A stretch of 64,000 nucleotides of DNA from Herbidospora sakaeratensis (GCF_001570525.1 NZ_BBXC01000009.1:596168-660167); one strand, 5' to 3'; positions 43,068 through 52,542 are shown, counted from the first letter of the stretch. The notes: generated from the sequence alone by a model not told the origin. Numbers and translations are program-made.

Positions 43068-45410
43068 GTGACGGTCGAGCACATGAGACAGGACATCCGC
43101 ACGGCGGAGGAGTACGCCGCCGGGATCCGGCGCCTGCTGGAACATCCCGATCTGCCCGACGAGCTGGGCCCGGCCGTCGCCCGCACGCGCGACCAGGCGG
43201 GCCGGCTCCTCGACGCCACCCGGCGGCCCTACCAGCTCGGCGTGCTCGGCGAGTTCAGCGCCGGCAAGACGATGTTCATCGCCTCCCTGCTCGGGCTGGA
43301 GGGCCTGCTCATCGGCGACCAGCCCACGACGGGCAACGTCACCGCCTACTGGGTGCGCCAGGGGCGCTCCGGGGCCCCCACGGTCATCACCGGCAGGCGG
43401 GCCGCCTATCTCACCGAGACCGCCGTGGCCCAGCGCCGGGAGTCGATCGGCCAGGAGCTGCACGCCGCCGGCCGCGCCGTGTCGGGTCCGGCCGCCGCCG
43501 GGTTCGAGCAGGCCGTCTGGGAGGCCGCCGCCAGGAACGGCGACGGCCGCCCGCTGCTGCGCTGGCACCAGGCCCACGCGGCCCAGGCCCCCAACCAGGT
43601 CCGCCGCCTGTCGGCCCAGCTCGTGGCCATCGCGCTGGCCGTCAGGGAGTACGGCGGCCGGCTCGGCGCGCGGCCGGAGATCTCCGAGGCCGAGGCGAAC
43701 GACCTGCTGCTGATCTCCGAGCGGCGGCCGGTCTCCGAGCCCGACCCCTTCTGGATCGTCGACCACATCGCGGTCACCGTCGAGGTCGCCCCCGAGGTGC
43801 TCGACCTCGACCGGCTGCTCGGCGACGCCTCCTGGAACCACGAGGTATCCAAGGACCGCATGGTCGTCTACGACTTCCCCGGCTTCCTCAACGACATCTC
43901 CGGCGAGCGCGACCTGACGCTGACCAAGACGCTGCTGCCCGACATGGACACCGTGATCGCCCTGCTCAAGGGCGGCAACCCCGACGGCATGGCCTCCGAC
44001 GAGCTCACCTCGCTGCTGCGCGAGGTCTATCCCGCCGACCGGCGCGGGCGGGTGCTGGTGGGGGTGGGCAACCTCAGCGACGTCCAGGACATCAGGCGGT
44101 TCGAGACCCCGGCGCTGCGCCAGGCGCAGTCGGACGACGAGGTGCTCGCCCAGGTGCCGACCCTGCGCAAGCTGCTCGACACCGCCGGGAGGCTCAACCC
44201 CGACGACGACCCCTTCTTCTACTCGGGGCTGACGGCCCTCGACCACATGGGGCTCTCGGGGTCGCTGGACAACCGGGTCGGGGAGGCCGTCAGGGTCGTC
44301 GAGGCCGCCGGGGCGGTCGCGGCGGGGCTGCCGCAGTCGAGCCGGCTCCGCACCATGCTGACCGAGACCGCCCGCGACGGCGGCAAGGAGCTGGTGCTCG
44401 ACCGGCTGGCCGACCGGCTGGCCGGCTACGGCCTGACCGCCCGCCACAGCCGGGTCGTGAAGGAGCGCGCCGCCCTCGACCTGGCCGAAGGCGACCTGGA
44501 GGCGGCGCTCGACCAGGCGTCCCGGATGGTCTTCGCCTCGGCCGGAGCCGAGACGGAGAACCTGGTCAACCAGGTCAAGACCGTGCTGAGCAGCCTCAAG
44601 GCCGACCTGCCGCCGCTGCTGGCCGAGACCCTCGGCGGCGGCAACCCCTCGCTCATGGACGAGATCCGCGCCGACCTCATCGCCCGCGTCTTCGCCTGGC
44701 CCCAGTGGTGGGCGATCATGTCCACGGCGACCGGCACCGAGCTGCGGGCCGGTCCCGAGTCGACCGAGGAGTTCGTCGGCCCCTTCACCGCCGTCTGCCA
44801 CGAGGTGTACGCGACCTCCCGCAACCTGGCGCTGGTGCGCTGGGAGCAGGCGGTGCTGGCCAAGGCCCAGACCCTCGTCACCGACGACCTGCGCCGCCGC
44901 CTCGCCGCCGTCGACCTGCCCGAGCAGGAGCGCGAGACGCTGGCCGCGCTCATCAGGCCCGCCGAGTGGCGCGGGATCCTCACCAACGCCGCCGCCGACC
45001 TTCCCCGGCCGGACACGCGCGGGGTCGAGCACGCCTTCCCGATGCGCCGCCCCCACCGGTTCGCCTGGTCGATCCCCCACGACGACCGCCCGGCCGAGGA
45101 CGCCTGGTTCGTGCACCAGCTGCACCCCGTCCACGTGATCCGGCTGCGGCAGCAGGTGGTCGACGCCGCCGACATGGTGGTCCGCGGCTGGCTCGACGCG
45201 CTGCGCCCGCTGGCCGACGCGCAGATCAGATCGGGTCTGGAGACCCTGGAGGACATCCTGGAGCAGATCCGCGCCGACGTCGTCCGCCGCCCGGCGCAGG
45301 CCAAGGGCACCCCGCTGCTGGAGGAGCTGCGCAAGCTGCGCGCCGCCTACCCCAGCGGCGGCGCCAACCTCGGCTTCTCCCGGTTCGCCGACTGGAAGAA
45401 GGGCGCGTAG
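43068..45410 (+). CDS. Large dynamin-like GTPase (SrfC-like)
   Basis: 780 residues from a GTG. GTPase motifs in order: P-loop GEFSAGKT (61-68), switch-I 'PTTGNVTAY' (~88-96), DxxG equivalent 'VVYDFPGF' (~265) and a G4-like 'NLSD' (~335). The rest is long, helical and charged, as in bacterial dynamin-like proteins that work on membranes or as assembly switches. Size and pairing with an Hsp70-fold partner resemble SrfC of proteobacterial srfABC loci; this match is from memory of family layout, not an alignment. The next gene starts with no gap. Confidence 0.7.
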   Translation: MTVEHMRQDIRTAEEYAAGIRRLLEHPDLPDELGPAVARTRDQAGRLLDATRRPYQLGVLGEFSAGKTMFIASLLGLEGLLIGDQPTTGNVTAYWVRQGRSGAPTVITGRRAAYLTETAVAQRRESIGQELHAAGRAVSGPAAAGFEQAVWEAAARNGDGRPLLRWHQAHAAQAPNQVRRLSAQLVAIALAVREYGGRLGARPEISEAEANDLLLISERRPVSEPDPFWIVDHIAVTVEVAPEVLDLDRLLGDASWNHEVSKDRMVVYDFPGFLNDISGERDLTLTKTLLPDMDTVIALLKGGNPDGMASDELTSLLREVYPADRRGRVLVGVGNLSDVQDIRRFETPALRQAQSDDEVLAQVPTLRKLLDTAGRLNPDDDPFFYSGLTALDHMGLSGSLDNRVGEAVRVVEAAGAVAAGLPQSSRLRTMLTETARDGGKELVLDRLADRLAGYGLTARHSRVVKERAALDLAEGDLEAALDQASRMVFASAGAETENLVNQVKTVLSSLKADLPPLLAETLGGGNPSLMDEIRADLIARVFAWPQWWAIMSTATGTELRAGPESTEEFVGPFTAVCHEVYATSRNLALVRWEQAVLAKAQTLVTDDLRRRLAAVDLPEQERETLAALIRPAEWRGILTNAAADLPRPDTRGVEHAFPMRRPHRFAWSIPHDDRPAEDAWFVHQLHPVHVIRLRQQVVDAADMVVRGWLDALRPLADAQIRSGLETLEDILEQIRADVVRRPAQAKGTPLLEELRKLRAAYPSGGANLGFSRFADWKKGA

Positions 45411-48400
45411 GTGGAGATCTACCTCACCGGTCCCGACGGCGGCCGGGTGACCGACGTCCGGGTGCCCGGGCCGCTGCCCCTGCCGATCGTCGTCCCCGAG
45501 CGCGACGCCGTCATCCGGGCGATCACCGTCGAACCCGCCGGGGCGCTCGCCACCCGCTGGACGCCGCAGGTCCCGCCGGGCGGCATGAGCCTGCGGGGCG
45601 GCAGCGCGTGGCGGCTGCTCGGGCCGGTGTCGGCCGAACCGACCGACGCGCCGGCCGAACCGGTCGTCTTCACCTGGACCATCACCTACGAGTACGAGGG
45701 CGGGAACCGCCGCATGGCAGAGAGCCGCGTCACCGTCAGTCCCGAGCCCGGCCCCGACCTCGACGTCAACAGCGGCTGGATCGCCCTGGACTACGGCACC
45801 AGCACCACCTCGATCACCCTGTTCGACCAGCGCCGCCAGCACGCCCTGATCGGCTTCCCGCCCTCCCAGCGGGAGGTGCTGCGCCGGGAGCTGACCCTGC
45901 GCTTCGACGGGCATCCCGGCTTCGGGCTCGACGGCCAGAGCTGGCAGCGGTTCCTGGCCGCCACCGGGAGCACCCTGGCGACGGCCGGGGGGAGCGCCGA
46001 CCCGCTCCAGGCGGCTCGGGCCGTCCTCGACAACGACACCTCCACCAGCGGCGCGGGGCTCTACCGGCTGCTGCTGACGATGGAGCGCCAGGCCGCCCAG
46101 GTGCGGCAGCCGATCGTGTCGCAGGCGCTCCAGGGGCTCTACCGGGCGGCCTTCGACGTGCCGCCGATCCGGGAGCAGCGGATGATCAGGATCCCGCTGC
46201 ACGCGGGGGAGGAGACGATCGACAGCGAGATCGCCGTGCACGCGCTCGACCCGCTGACCGTCAGCATGGCGGCCGACGGCCACCGGCCGGGCGGGTCGGC
46301 CGAGCCGCTGGCGCCGGAGGTGCGGTCGCAGCGCAGCCTCAAGCAGTTCCTCGGCTCCGCCCGGTCGCTGCCGGGCCTGCCGGCGGGCCACCCGGTGACC
46401 CCCGACGACGTGATCGCCGCGGCCTGGGCCGGCCTGATGACCGAGAAGGTCGCCAAGTACTGCCACGACCACCCCGACGAGGTGTCGACCAAGCCGATCA
46501 CCCACGCGGTGGTGACCTATCCGACGGTGTCGCCGCCCCGCATCCGCCAGGACGTCGAACGGCTGGCCCGCCGGATCGGCATGCGCCAGGTCGTGACCGC
46601 CTACGACGAGGCGACCGCCGCCGCGATGTTCTACCTGATGCGCGACTTCGCCGGCGACCAGGCGGTCGGCATCGAGGCGTTCCGGGCGCACACCCGCCAG
46701 GTCGGCGACAAGCAGTGGCACCGCAACATCCTGGTCGTCGACATCGGCGGCGGCACGACCGACATCGCGCTGCTCGGCATCACCCTGCTCGACCAGACCG
46801 TCTACGGGACCGGCCGCGACGAGCGGGTCCAGGGCCGCTACTACGCGCTGCGTCCCGCCGTGCTGGCGAAGGCGGGCCGGGCCCAGCTCGGCGGCGACCG
46901 CATCACGCTGGGCGTCTTCAAGCACCTGAAGGCGCTGCTGGCCGACGCGGTGCTGACCCGCTCGCCCCGGCTGGTGCGCGAGGAGTATCCGGGCTACCTG
47001 ACCGGCGGCGTCTACGTGCCCGGCTCGCTGCTGGCGCCCGCCGCCGGCCCCGACGCCGAGCAGCGCCGGGCCGACCTGATCGAGAAGGTGGTGCCGACCC
47101 GCTGGGCGAGCGCGGCGGGTGACCGGCACGCCGCCGAGGAGCGGTTCCGGCGCCTGTGGAGCCAGGCCGACCTGGCCAAACGCCAGCAGTCGACGCACGA
47201 GGGCGACTACGTGGTGCGCCGGGTGCCCGAGCTGCTCCAGCTGGAGGGCCGGGCCCGCGACCTCACCGAGCCCGCCGAGGTGGTCATCAAGCAGGAGGAG
47301 ATCAACCGGATCGTCGAAGAGGTGGTCAGGGACGCCTTCGCCATCGCCCTCAGCGTGGTCAAACGCAGGCTGGGCCGCGACGAGAAGGGCGTGCCCGACG
47401 TCCTCGACAAGGTCGTCATCTCCGGCGGCACGTCGGCGCTGCCGCAGGTGCGCCGGGTCCTCTTGGAGACCTTCGCGCAGGCCGGCGACCACGTGAACTG
47501 GAACCCCCTCGACGTCGTGTACGACCCCGTCTTCGCCAAGACCGGCACCTCGATCGGCGCCTGCTGGGCCGAGCACGTCCGGCAGAAGGGCTACGCCAGC
47601 GCCTCCCAGGCCACCCAGCGGGTGCGGCGCGGCCTGACCGAGCTCTACATCGACGTGGACAACCTGTTCCACGCGCTGCCCAACTCCCTGGTCTTCGACG
47701 CCACCGGCGGGCAGCTGTTCCCGATCTTCCAGGTCGGCGAGCGGTTCGACCGCATCGAGGTCGACGGCGAGATCGAGGGCCGCCGCCGCTACGGCGACTG
47801 GATCCCCGTGCCGCAGAACATGGCGATCTACCGCCAGCCGTTCGCGGTCGAGGAGGAGCGCAGCCTGTGGAGCCACCTGAACACGCACGACCTGCTGACG
47901 GGCCGGGTGCCGGCCGAGCAGCAGGCCGCCTGGCACCGGCAGGTCCAGGTGACGTTCGAGGTGAACGAGCGGGAGCTGGTCACCGCCCACTTCTGCCACC
48001 AGTCGGGCCCCGTCTACGCCCCCCGCTTCGGCTCCGCCAAGGCGACCCGCGGCCTGGTGGCCAAGGACGAGGCGGGCCGCTTCGTGCTCCAGCGCGACAT
48101 CGTGGTCAACCCCTACACGGCGGGCGGCCTGGCCTCGGCCCCGCAGCCGATCTTCGCGGCCGGGACCGTGCTGACCGAGCGCCTGCTCACCGACGACGGC
48201 CGCCACGCCGCCGGTCTGATCGGCCGGCCGCTGCCCAAGGACGTGCCCGGCGACGGGCTCTGGACCTTCTACACCCCTGAGCCCGGCCGGCCCGACGCGC
48301 TGACCCAGATCGGCGAGTCGGTGCGGGCCCCCAAGGCGGGGCTGCTCGGGGCCGACATGGTGCCCGTGCTCGACTCCGAAGGGCGGCTGACCGTGGAGCC

Positions 48401-48536
48401 CGGCTACGTGCGCTTCCGGGAGGCGCGGTCTCCCGCCGAGGTGGTCGCCGACCCGGGGTCGGTGTTCAGCGTCGCGATGACCCCGGGCGACCCCGACGTC
48501 GACGAGAAGCTCAATCCGTTCACCGGCAGCCACTGA
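45411..48536 (+). CDS. Large Hsp70/actin-fold ATPase (SrfB-like)
   Basis: 1041 residues from a GTG adjacent to the GTPase stop. A ~120-residue beta-rich N-terminal domain comes first. The ATPase parts follow: phosphate-1 'IALDYGTSTTSITLF' (124-138), phosphate-2 'VVDIGGGTTDIALLG' (~442-456) and adenosine motif 'ISGGTSALPQVRRVL' (~669-683). A ~300-residue C-terminal domain rich in aromatic residues ends it. Spacing is far wider than in DnaK, and there is no substrate-binding domain of the DnaK type. It most resembles the SrfB family. Translation is coupled to both neighbours. Confidence 0.7.
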   Translation: MEIYLTGPDGGRVTDVRVPGPLPLPIVVPERDAVIRAITVEPAGALATRWTPQVPPGGMSLRGGSAWRLLGPVSAEPTDAPAEPVVFTWTITYEYEGGNRRMAESRVTVSPEPGPDLDVNSGWIALDYGTSTTSITLFDQRRQHALIGFPPSQREVLRRELTLRFDGHPGFGLDGQSWQRFLAATGSTLATAGGSADPLQAARAVLDNDTSTSGAGLYRLLLTMERQAAQVRQPIVSQALQGLYRAAFDVPPIREQRMIRIPLHAGEETIDSEIAVHALDPLTVSMAADGHRPGGSAEPLAPEVRSQRSLKQFLGSARSLPGLPAGHPVTPDDVIAAAWAGLMTEKVAKYCHDHPDEVSTKPITHAVVTYPTVSPPRIRQDVERLARRIGMRQVVTAYDEATAAAMFYLMRDFAGDQAVGIEAFRAHTRQVGDKQWHRNILVVDIGGGTTDIALLGITLLDQTVYGTGRDERVQGRYYALRPAVLAKAGRAQLGGDRITLGVFKHLKALLADAVLTRSPRLVREEYPGYLTGGVYVPGSLLAPAAGPDAEQRRADLIEKVVPTRWASAAGDRHAAEERFRRLWSQADLAKRQQSTHEGDYVVRRVPELLQLEGRARDLTEPAEVVIKQEEINRIVEEVVRDAFAIALSVVKRRLGRDEKGVPDVLDKVVISGGTSALPQVRRVLLETFAQAGDHVNWNPLDVVYDPVFAKTGTSIGACWAEHVRQKGYASASQATQRVRRGLTELYIDVDNLFHALPNSLVFDATGGQLFPIFQVGERFDRIEVDGEIEGRRRYGDWIPVPQNMAIYRQPFAVEEERSLWSHLNTHDLLTGRVPAEQQAAWHRQVQVTFEVNERELVTAHFCHQSGPVYAPRFGSAKATRGLVAKDEAGRFVLQRDIVVNPYTAGGLASAPQPIFAAGTVLTERLLTDDGRHAAGLIGRPLPKDVPGDGLWTFYTPEPGRPDALTQIGESVRAPKAGLLGADMVPVLDSEGRLTVEPGYVRFREARSPAEVVADPGSVFSVAMTPGDPDVDEKLNPFTGSH

Positions 48537-49564
48537 TGGCCCTGGAGGAGACGCTGCGCGTGGTCCTGGCCCAGACCGGGACCGCGCCCGCCGCGCTGAC
48601 GAAGGGCTTCCTGGCCGGGCTGCGCACGGCGCTGGCCGACCTGCCGGCCGGGCCGGGCACGGCCGACCTGGCCGCCGACCTCGACGCCGTGCTGGCCGAG
48701 CCCACGCCGGAGCAGCCGGTCGCGGCCGTGACCGTCGCGAGCCCGCTGCGGGAGGCCCTGCTCGGCCTGGCCGAACGGCTCGCGCCCGGGTCGACCACGC
48801 CCGCCCACGACGAGGGCCGCCTGTGGACCGCCGTCCACCTCAACGCGCTGCGCCTGTCGCGGCGGGAGGCCGACCTGGTGCGCCGGGCCGCCGAGGAGAT
48901 CGCCGTGCGATCGGGGGCCAGGCTCGGGAAACCGGGCGCGGCGGTCACCCTGTCCGGTCCCAAGGACGAGCGGCTGATCCCGGCGCTGAAGGTCGACGGC
49001 CGCGCGGTCGCGCCGGGGCTGGCGGTGTCCGGCGGCGCGCCGAGGGGCGACGGCGTGGTCCCGGCCGAGCTGGCGGCCTTCGCGGCGATGGTGCCGGTCC
49101 TGGCCGGGCTCGACCCGGGGCTGCACCACTGCCTCCAGGCGCTGGAGTTCTCCGGCCTGCGCCCGCTGGCCGACCCGGCCGCCCGGACCGGTTACGTCGG
49201 CCATCTGCACGGCCGCCTGGAGGAGGTCGCCGGACGGCAGAAGCACTCGGGGCCCTGGCTGGAGTCGGTGGTCCGCCTGCACGAGGCGCTCTGCTCGGTG
49301 GTGCACCTGCCGCCCGCGCCGGAGGACTCCTGGTGGGGGGAGTGGCGCATCGCCTGCAACGACGCCCTGTCGGACGCCGCGCTCGACTCCGGCGCCGGGA
49401 CGGTCAAGTTCCCGCCGGGCCGCTACCGCTCGGTCGACGACCTGACCCGCCACGACATCGCCATCCACTACCCCGAACGGCCCGGCCAGGTGCTCGCGTG
49501 CGTGCGGGCGTGGTCGAGCGTGCACGGGATCGAGACGCCGGGACGGGTCATCTATGCCAGCTGA
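48536..49564 (+). CDS. Unknown soluble protein of the dynamin/Hsp70 operon
   Basis: 342 residues, ATG overlapping the previous stop (TGATG). Mostly helical and Ala/Leu-rich, no signal or membrane helix. It has a tryptophan/histidine cluster 'SWWGEWRIACNDAL' near residue 265. It is in the place of a third srf gene but I see no family match. It may be an adaptor or co-chaperone for the Hsp70-fold protein. Confidence 0.6.
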   Translation: MALEETLRVVLAQTGTAPAALTKGFLAGLRTALADLPAGPGTADLAADLDAVLAEPTPEQPVAAVTVASPLREALLGLAERLAPGSTTPAHDEGRLWTAVHLNALRLSRREADLVRRAAEEIAVRSGARLGKPGAAVTLSGPKDERLIPALKVDGRAVAPGLAVSGGAPRGDGVVPAELAAFAAMVPVLAGLDPGLHHCLQALEFSGLRPLADPAARTGYVGHLHGRLEEVAGRQKHSGPWLESVVRLHEALCSVVHLPPAPEDSWWGEWRIACNDALSDAALDSGAGTVKFPPGRYRSVDDLTRHDIAIHYPERPGQVLACVRAWSSVHGIETPGRVIYAS

Positions 49565-50090
49565 ACTGGTCGTCTGGCCGTCCGACGACGACTACGTGCG
49601 GGCCCTGAGCCGATCGGCGGAGTTCGGCGCGGGGGAGCTGCGCGGCGCCTGGGTCGCCATGGACGGCCCCGACCGGCCGCGCAGCTTCCCCTGGCCGGGC
49701 GGGATCGGGTTCGACGTGACGGCCGAGAGCGAACTCGTGCTGCTCTGCTTCACCTCGGCGGCGGCCTCCGACCGCTGCCACCGCCTGGCGGCCGAGGGCG
49801 GCGGGGACCTGCACTGGCACCACCGGGGCATCTCGATGGACGGGCGGTGGATCCCGGTCGCCACCCATGAGCGGGACACCTTCGACCCCCGGACCGCCTT
49901 CTGGGCCGAGCCCGCCGAGGCCACCCGGGAGCTGCGCGTGCCGAGGATCCCGACGGCGACGATCGAGCCGGTCGAGCCGCCCCCGCCGCCCGTCGTGCCC
50001 CGGCCGGCGCTGCCGGTGTGGCTGGTGCCGGTCGTGGCCCTGATCACCACCCTGGCGCTGGCCGGGCTCGTGCTGGTGTCGCTGGCATGA
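49554..50090 (+). CDS. Tail-anchored protein of the dynamin/Hsp70 operon
   Basis: 178 residues overlapping the previous gene by 11 bp. A ~125-residue soluble domain, a proline-rich linker ('EPPPPPVVPRP') and a single C-terminal helix ('LPVWLVPVVALITTLALAGLVLVSL'). The soluble part therefore faces the cytoplasm, and it could tether the GTPase/ATPase pair to the membrane. No family match. Confidence 0.6.
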   Translation: MPAELVVWPSDDDYVRALSRSAEFGAGELRGAWVAMDGPDRPRSFPWPGGIGFDVTAESELVLLCFTSAAASDRCHRLAAEGGGDLHWHHRGISMDGRWIPVATHERDTFDPRTAFWAEPAEATRELRVPRIPTATIEPVEPPPPPVVPRPALPVWLVPVVALITTLALAGLVLVSLA

Positions 50091-50581
50091 CGCGGGCCCG
50101 CGCGCTCGTCGCGCTCGTGTGCGTGCTGGCCGCCCTCGTCGTCGCCCAGGCGCTGGTCGCCCGCGCCAAGGTCGCGGGCCTGCGCGACACCATCGAGGTG
50201 TACGAGACCAAGGGCGACGTCTCCGCCGCGACCCTGGCCGGGGCGCGGGTGCGCGGGAAGGTCGTGGCCGCGCTGGCGAATACCCGGTGCGAGGGCCCGG
50301 CCGAGTGCCGGCCGGCGAAGGCGGTCACCGTCGAGCCGTGCGACGGCGGCCTCTGCGTCTCGCACGAGTGGTCGGGCCGCGAGAAGGTCGCCGTCGTCGA
50401 CGGAGAGGCCACGGGCCGCTGCGACGGCCGCGACCGTCGCTGGCGGTTCGTGTTCACCCCGACCCGGGCCACCTTCGACCCGGCCGCCGGGGCGTGGTTC
50501 GTCACCGCGTTCGACGCCCGGCTGGAGGCGGCCTGCGACAAGCTCACGACGGTGTGGGAGGCGACCGGCGCGCGGGTCTAG
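50087..50581 (+). CDS. Single-pass membrane or secreted protein ending the operon
   Basis: 164 residues from the ATG in an ATGA overlap. An N-terminal helix ('ALVALVCVLAALVVAQALVA') is followed by an extracytoplasmic domain with six cysteines (e.g. 'NTRCEGPAECRPAK', 'EPCDGGLCVSHEW'), probably disulfide-bonded. It could be the outside partner of the tail-anchored protein. Its stop shares CTAG with the convergent LysE gene. Confidence 0.6.
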   Translation: MTRARALVALVCVLAALVVAQALVARAKVAGLRDTIEVYETKGDVSAATLAGARVRGKVVAALANTRCEGPAECRPAKAVTVEPCDGGLCVSHEWSGREKVAVVDGEATGRCDGRDRRWRFVFTPTRATFDPAAGAWFVTAFDARLEAACDKLTTVWEATGARV

Positions 50582-51213
50582 AGGCTGGTGGTCGCCAGCT
50601 TCGCCCCGAACCCCAGGAACACCGCGCCCACACCCGTGGTCAGCCCCGCCGAGAGCACCTTCCGCTGCCGGAACTGCCCGGCCAGGAAGGTCCCGCCGAA
50701 GATCAGCGCCGACAGGTAGAGCACCGAGAACACCTGCAGGATCGCGCCCAGGATCAGGAACGACAACGCCGGCGCCGCGTAGGTGTGGTCGACGAACTGG
50801 ATGAAGAACGACACGAAGAACAGGATCGCCTTCGGGTTCAGCAGGCTGATGACCAGCGCCTTGCGGAAGGGGTCGGGCGAGATCGCCGGGGTCTCGACGT
50901 CACCCGTCACGGCGCGGGCCCGCCACGCCCCCCAGATCATCGAGAGCCCGATGTACGCCAGATAGCCCGCGCCCGCGTACTTCACGATCGTGAAGACCAG
51001 TTCGTTGGACATGAGCAGCGAGGCCGCGCCCGCCGCCGAGGCGATCATGAGCACCGAGTCGCCGATGAAGACGCCGGCCGCCGCGCGGTAGGCGTCGCGG
51101 ACGCCGCGCTGGGCGGCGGTGGAGAGCACGAACAGGGAGTTCGGGCCGGGGAGGAGGACGATCAGGAACGCGCCGATGACATAGGTCCATATGTCGGTGA
51201 TGCCGAAGAACAC
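50578..51213 (-). CDS. LysE/RhtB-family amino acid exporter
   Basis: 211 residues, six helices. 'GAFLIVLLPGPNSLFVLSTAAQRG' and 'SLLNPKAILFFVSFFIQFV' are the family marks, closest to LeuE-type exporters. It exports a neutral or hydrophobic amino acid. It is divergent from the small ORF and YeiH genes. Confidence 0.88.
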   Translation of the reverse strand: MFFGITDIWTYVIGAFLIVLLPGPNSLFVLSTAAQRGVRDAYRAAAGVFIGDSVLMIASAAGAASLLMSNELVFTIVKYAGAGYLAYIGLSMIWGAWRARAVTGDVETPAISPDPFRKALVISLLNPKAILFFVSFFIQFVDHTYAAPALSFLILGAILQVFSVLYLSALIFGGTFLAGQFRQRKVLSAGLTTGVGAVFLGFGAKLATTSL

Positions 51214-51254
51214 GTGGTCACGATACTCCTGAAGGCTTTACCGCTAATTCCTAT

Positions 51255-51401
51255 ATGTTTAGTATGAAATCCATGACCGAACCCCCCACTCGGCAGGAGA
51301 GCCGGACCCAGTTCAACGAGGACTGGGCGGCCACCGTCATCGGACTCGTCCTGCTCGTGCTCGTCATCGTCGGCGTGATCCCGCCGGGGCTGATCCCATG
51401 A
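51255..51401 (+). CDS. Small membrane ORF coupled to the YeiH exporter
   Basis: 48 codons from the ATG at 51255 (further in-frame ATGs at 51264 and 51273). A charged ~25-residue start ending 'FNEDW' is followed by one helix ('AATVIGLVLLVLVIVGVIPP'). Its TGA overlaps the ATG of the exporter (ATGA). The overlap and the clean transmembrane pattern support a real small subunit or regulatory peptide; no ribosome site is obvious, so it may be leaderless. Confidence 0.6.
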   Translation: MFSMKSMTEPPTRQESRTQFNEDWAATVIGLVLLVLVIVGVIPPGLIP

Positions 51402-52492
51402 CCGAGACCCAGTCCCCGGCCCCGGCCCGGAGCGCCGGGCTCCACATCGTCCTCGGCGTCGTCGTCGTGCTGGCGCTCGGCGCGGCCACCCGGTTCCTGG
51501 AGAAGAACGTCCCCGTCTGGTTCGAGGGCGACGTCGCCAAGGCCATCGAATACCCCGTCTACGCCATCGTCCTCGGGCTCATCGGCAACGCGATCCTCAC
51601 CGCCACCGGGTGGCGGGAGCGGCTCGAAGGCGGCTTCCGGACCGAGTTCTTCATCAAGACCGGGCTCGTGCTGCTCGGGGCGTCCATCAACCTCAAGGTG
51701 ATCGTCACCGCCGCCGGGCCGGCCATCATCCAGGGCATCCTGCTCATCACCAGCGTGTTCCTCTTCACCTGGTGGCTCGCGGGGCGGCTCGGGCTCGACG
51801 ACAAGCTGCGCGCGCTGTTGTCGGCCGCCGTGTCGATCTGCGGGGTGAGCGCGGCCATCGCGGCGGCGGGGGCCGTACAGGCCCGGAAGGAGCAGCTCGC
51901 CTACACGGCCAGCCTGGTGATCGCGTTCGCGCTGCCGTCGATCTTCCTGGTGCCGTGGCTGGCCTCGGTGTTCGGGCTGACCGACGAGGTCGCCGGGGCC
52001 TGGATCGGCGGCAACATCGACACCACCGCCGCCGTGACCGCGGCCGGGGCGCTCGTCGGCGAGGACGCCCTCGCCGTCGCGTCGATCGTGAAGGTCACCC
52101 AGAATGCGCTGATCGGGATCGTGGTGATCGCGCTGACCGCCTGGTTCGCCTTCCGGGTCGAGCGCACGCCCGGCGCCAAGGCGCCCGGGATCGGGGAGTT
52201 CTGGACGCGGTTCCCGAAGTTCGTGCTCGGGTTCGTGGCCGCCTCGGTGATCGCCACCTGGTACCTCGGCACGGTGCCCGCCGCCGAGGGCAAGGAGGTC
52301 ATCGCGGTCGCCAACGACCTGCGGGTGTGGTTCCTGATCCTGGCCTTCGTGAGCATCGGCCTGGAGTTCAAGGTCAGCTCGCTGCGCGAGGCCGGCTGGC
52401 GGCCCGTCGTGGTCTTCGGCAGCGCGGCGGTGCTCAACCTGGTGCTGGCGCTCGGGCTCGCGTTGTTGCTGTTCAGCGGCTTCACGGTGTGA
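51398..52492 (+). CDS. YeiH-family putative sulfate exporter
   Basis: 364 residues, about ten helices. Family features include 'KTGLVLLGASINLKVIV', 'LLSAAVSICGVSAAIAAAGAV', 'AGAWIGGNIDTTAAVTAAGAL' and 'FLILAFVSIGLEF'. The family is annotated as putative sulfate or organosulfonate exporters; biochemical proof is thin. It starts inside the stop of the small ORF. Confidence 0.85.
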   Translation: MTETQSPAPARSAGLHIVLGVVVVLALGAATRFLEKNVPVWFEGDVAKAIEYPVYAIVLGLIGNAILTATGWRERLEGGFRTEFFIKTGLVLLGASINLKVIVTAAGPAIIQGILLITSVFLFTWWLAGRLGLDDKLRALLSAAVSICGVSAAIAAAGAVQARKEQLAYTASLVIAFALPSIFLVPWLASVFGLTDEVAGAWIGGNIDTTAAVTAAGALVGEDALAVASIVKVTQNALIGIVVIALTAWFAFRVERTPGAKAPGIGEFWTRFPKFVLGFVAASVIATWYLGTVPAAEGKEVIAVANDLRVWFLILAFVSIGLEFKVSSLREAGWRPVVVFGSAAVLNLVLALGLALLLFSGFTV

Positions 52493-52506
52493 CCTGAGCC
52501 GACTTG

Positions 52507-52537
52507 CGGGTGACGCCCCTTGCCGGGGCGTCACCCG
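52507..52537. terminator. Bidirectional terminator
   Basis: A perfect 13-bp stem (52507-52519 with 52525-52537), 5-base loop, between the convergent YeiH and ABC permease genes. Confidence 0.75.
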
Positions 52538-52542
52538 TGGCT

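Noticed and set aside
42966..48533. Very long open frame (1855 codons) on the minus strand
   Set aside because: It is the antisense shadow of the dynamin/Hsp70 genes; its translation is low-complexity (Gly/Arg/Val/His-rich) and carries no motif, whereas the plus-strand genes have intact NTPase motifs.
45411..48536. Ordinary DnaK chaperone
   Set aside because: Too long, has an extra N-terminal domain and wide motif spacing, lacks a DnaK substrate-binding domain, and no dnaJ or grpE is adjacent.
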